Source: Sphingomonadaceae bacterium
Lineage (GTDB): Bacteria > Pseudomonadota > Alphaproteobacteria > Sphingomonadales > Sphingomonadaceae
Reading direction: 5' to 3'
NCBI GenBank assembly: GCA_014380205.1
Contig: JACMKH010000092.1
Span: forward strand, 1-6,271
Length of the DNA: 6,271 nucleotides
Shown here: one piece after another, positions 5,731 to 6,271 of the stretch
Position numbering within the stretch: position 1 is the stretch's first letter
Layout of the letters: each line of letters starts with the position of its first letter
Notes under the pieces: generated by a model
What the model was told of the DNA's origin: nothing
What the model saw: only the letters and a program-made list of their open reading frames with translations
The model's database searches: none
Position numbers and translations under genes: made by a program

Positions 5731-6207
5731 TCATGAACCCAGGTTGAGGGCGAGGGTAAGCGCATCGAATCGCTCGCCTCGCCCCCCGCGATAATAGTCG
5801 CGGCGGCGGCCGACGCAGGCGAAGCCGGCGGCCAGATAGAGCGCTTCGGCGTCGTTGTCGCCGCGCATCTCAAGATAAAGACGCGCGGCGCCGCGTTCGC
5901 GCGCGATCGCGACCATATTGTCGAGCAACCTGCGTCCGATTCCCCTCCGGCGCAGCGCGGGACGCACCGCGATGAGCAGCAGTTCGGCTTCGTCGGCGAT
6001 CATCCGCGCGAGCGCGAAGCCGGCGGGCCGCGCCTCCTCGCGCGCGAGGATGAGCCAGACACCGGGGTGCGCGAACATCCCCTCGCATTGCGCGCGCGTC
6101 CAGGCTTCTCCGAACGCCGGGTCGAATGCTTCGGCCATGCTGGTCATGACCTCGTCGAGATCGCCGCGCGCGCCCTCGATCAGCTCGATGTCGAGCGCGT
6201 CGTTCAC
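5731..6207 (-). CDS. rimI: Ribosomal protein S18 alanine N-acetyltransferase
   Basis: A 158-residue GNAT acetyltransferase that transfers acetyl from acetyl-CoA to the N-terminal alanine of ribosomal protein S18. LLLIAVRPALRRRGIGRRLL (76-95) is the acetyl-CoA-binding strand and loop, with RRRGIG as the Q/RxxGxG/A motif. LYLEMRGDN (110-118) followed by ALYLAAGF (122-129) matches the E. coli RimI segments LWLEVRASN and ALYESLGF. The presumed catalytic glutamate and tyrosine are therefore E113 and Y124. RRDYY (135-139) and the DALTLAL ending are also RimI-like. The start is the GTG at 6207, which overlaps the tsaB stop as GTGA with no clear Shine-Dalgarno, so translational coupling is likely. 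Adjacency to tsaB is a common bacterial arrangement and strengthens the call. RimI-like enzymes can have wider substrate ranges. Confidence 0.93.
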   Translation of the reverse strand: MNDALDIELIEGARGDLDEVMTSMAEAFDPAFGEAWTRAQCEGMFAHPGVWLILAREEARPAGFALARMIADEAELLLIAVRPALRRRGIGRRLLDNMVAIARERGAARLYLEMRGDNDAEALYLAAGFACVGRRRDYYRGGRGERFDALTLALNLGS

Positions 6208-6271
6208 GGCGCGGCCATCGGCCTGGCGTCGGGTGCGCGGCCGTAGATCGGACGCGGCGCGAGCGCGGCGA
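6204..6271 (-). CDS. tsaB: TsaB, tRNA t6A synthesis protein, C-terminal end only
   Basis: Only the last 21 codons are in the window. They read to RPIYGRAPDARPMAAP and a TGA. The P-x-Y-x-R-x-P-D-A pattern is the usual tail of TsaB, the partner of TsaD in making N6-threonylcarbamoyladenosine at tRNA position 37. The GTGA overlap with rimI supports the call, since the two genes are often neighbours. The metal- and nucleotide-binding regions lie outside the window, so their state is unknown. Confidence 0.8.
   Translation of the reverse strand, partial: AALAPRPIYGRAPDARPMAAP

Overview
The window is strongly GC-rich, with near-universal G/C at third codon positions. Its genes look like those of an alphaproteobacterium, most likely a sphingomonad. 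Supporting this are a MucR/Ros-type zinc-finger regulator, a Fur/Mur protein of the alphaproteobacterial type without the CxxC zinc site, and the order tsaB-rimI-mucR-fur-plsC, which I recall from sphingomonad chromosomes but could not check here.

The right half (6271 down to 3124) is a row of minus-strand genes. It runs from the 3' end of tsaB (tRNA t6A synthesis) through rimI (N-terminal acetylation of ribosomal protein S18), a mucR-family regulator with its own AT-rich upstream region and a hairpin terminator, a fur/mur-family metal regulator, and two tandem paralogous PlsC-type acyltransferases. tsaB/rimI and the acyltransferase pair are each joined by a 4-base GTGA stop/start overlap, so each pair is probably translationally coupled. 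Fur is 18 bases upstream of the first acyltransferase and probably shares its transcript.

The middle (1955-3127) holds one plus-strand thiolase (acetyl-CoA acyltransferase) with all catalytic residues intact. Its stop codon overlaps the stop codon of the converging second acyltransferase. The 140-base divergent gap to its left carries a 16-base near-perfect palindrome, the best candidate operator in the window.

The left part (1814 down to 1) holds two minus-strand genes 11 bases apart: a PAPS-dependent sulfotransferase and a GT4-like glycosyltransferase that runs off the window. Together they suggest synthesis of a sulfated glycan or glycolipid.

No RNA gene, mobile element, CRISPR array or origin was seen. 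Every stretch over 300 bases is covered by a gene. The glycosyltransferase was read directly from the reverse complement of bases 1-1092, since it has no stop codon inside the window. No wholly new system is evident. The points most worth following up are the sulfotransferase/glycosyltransferase pair, the divergent palindrome, the atypical MucR zinc finger and the acyltransferase duplication.
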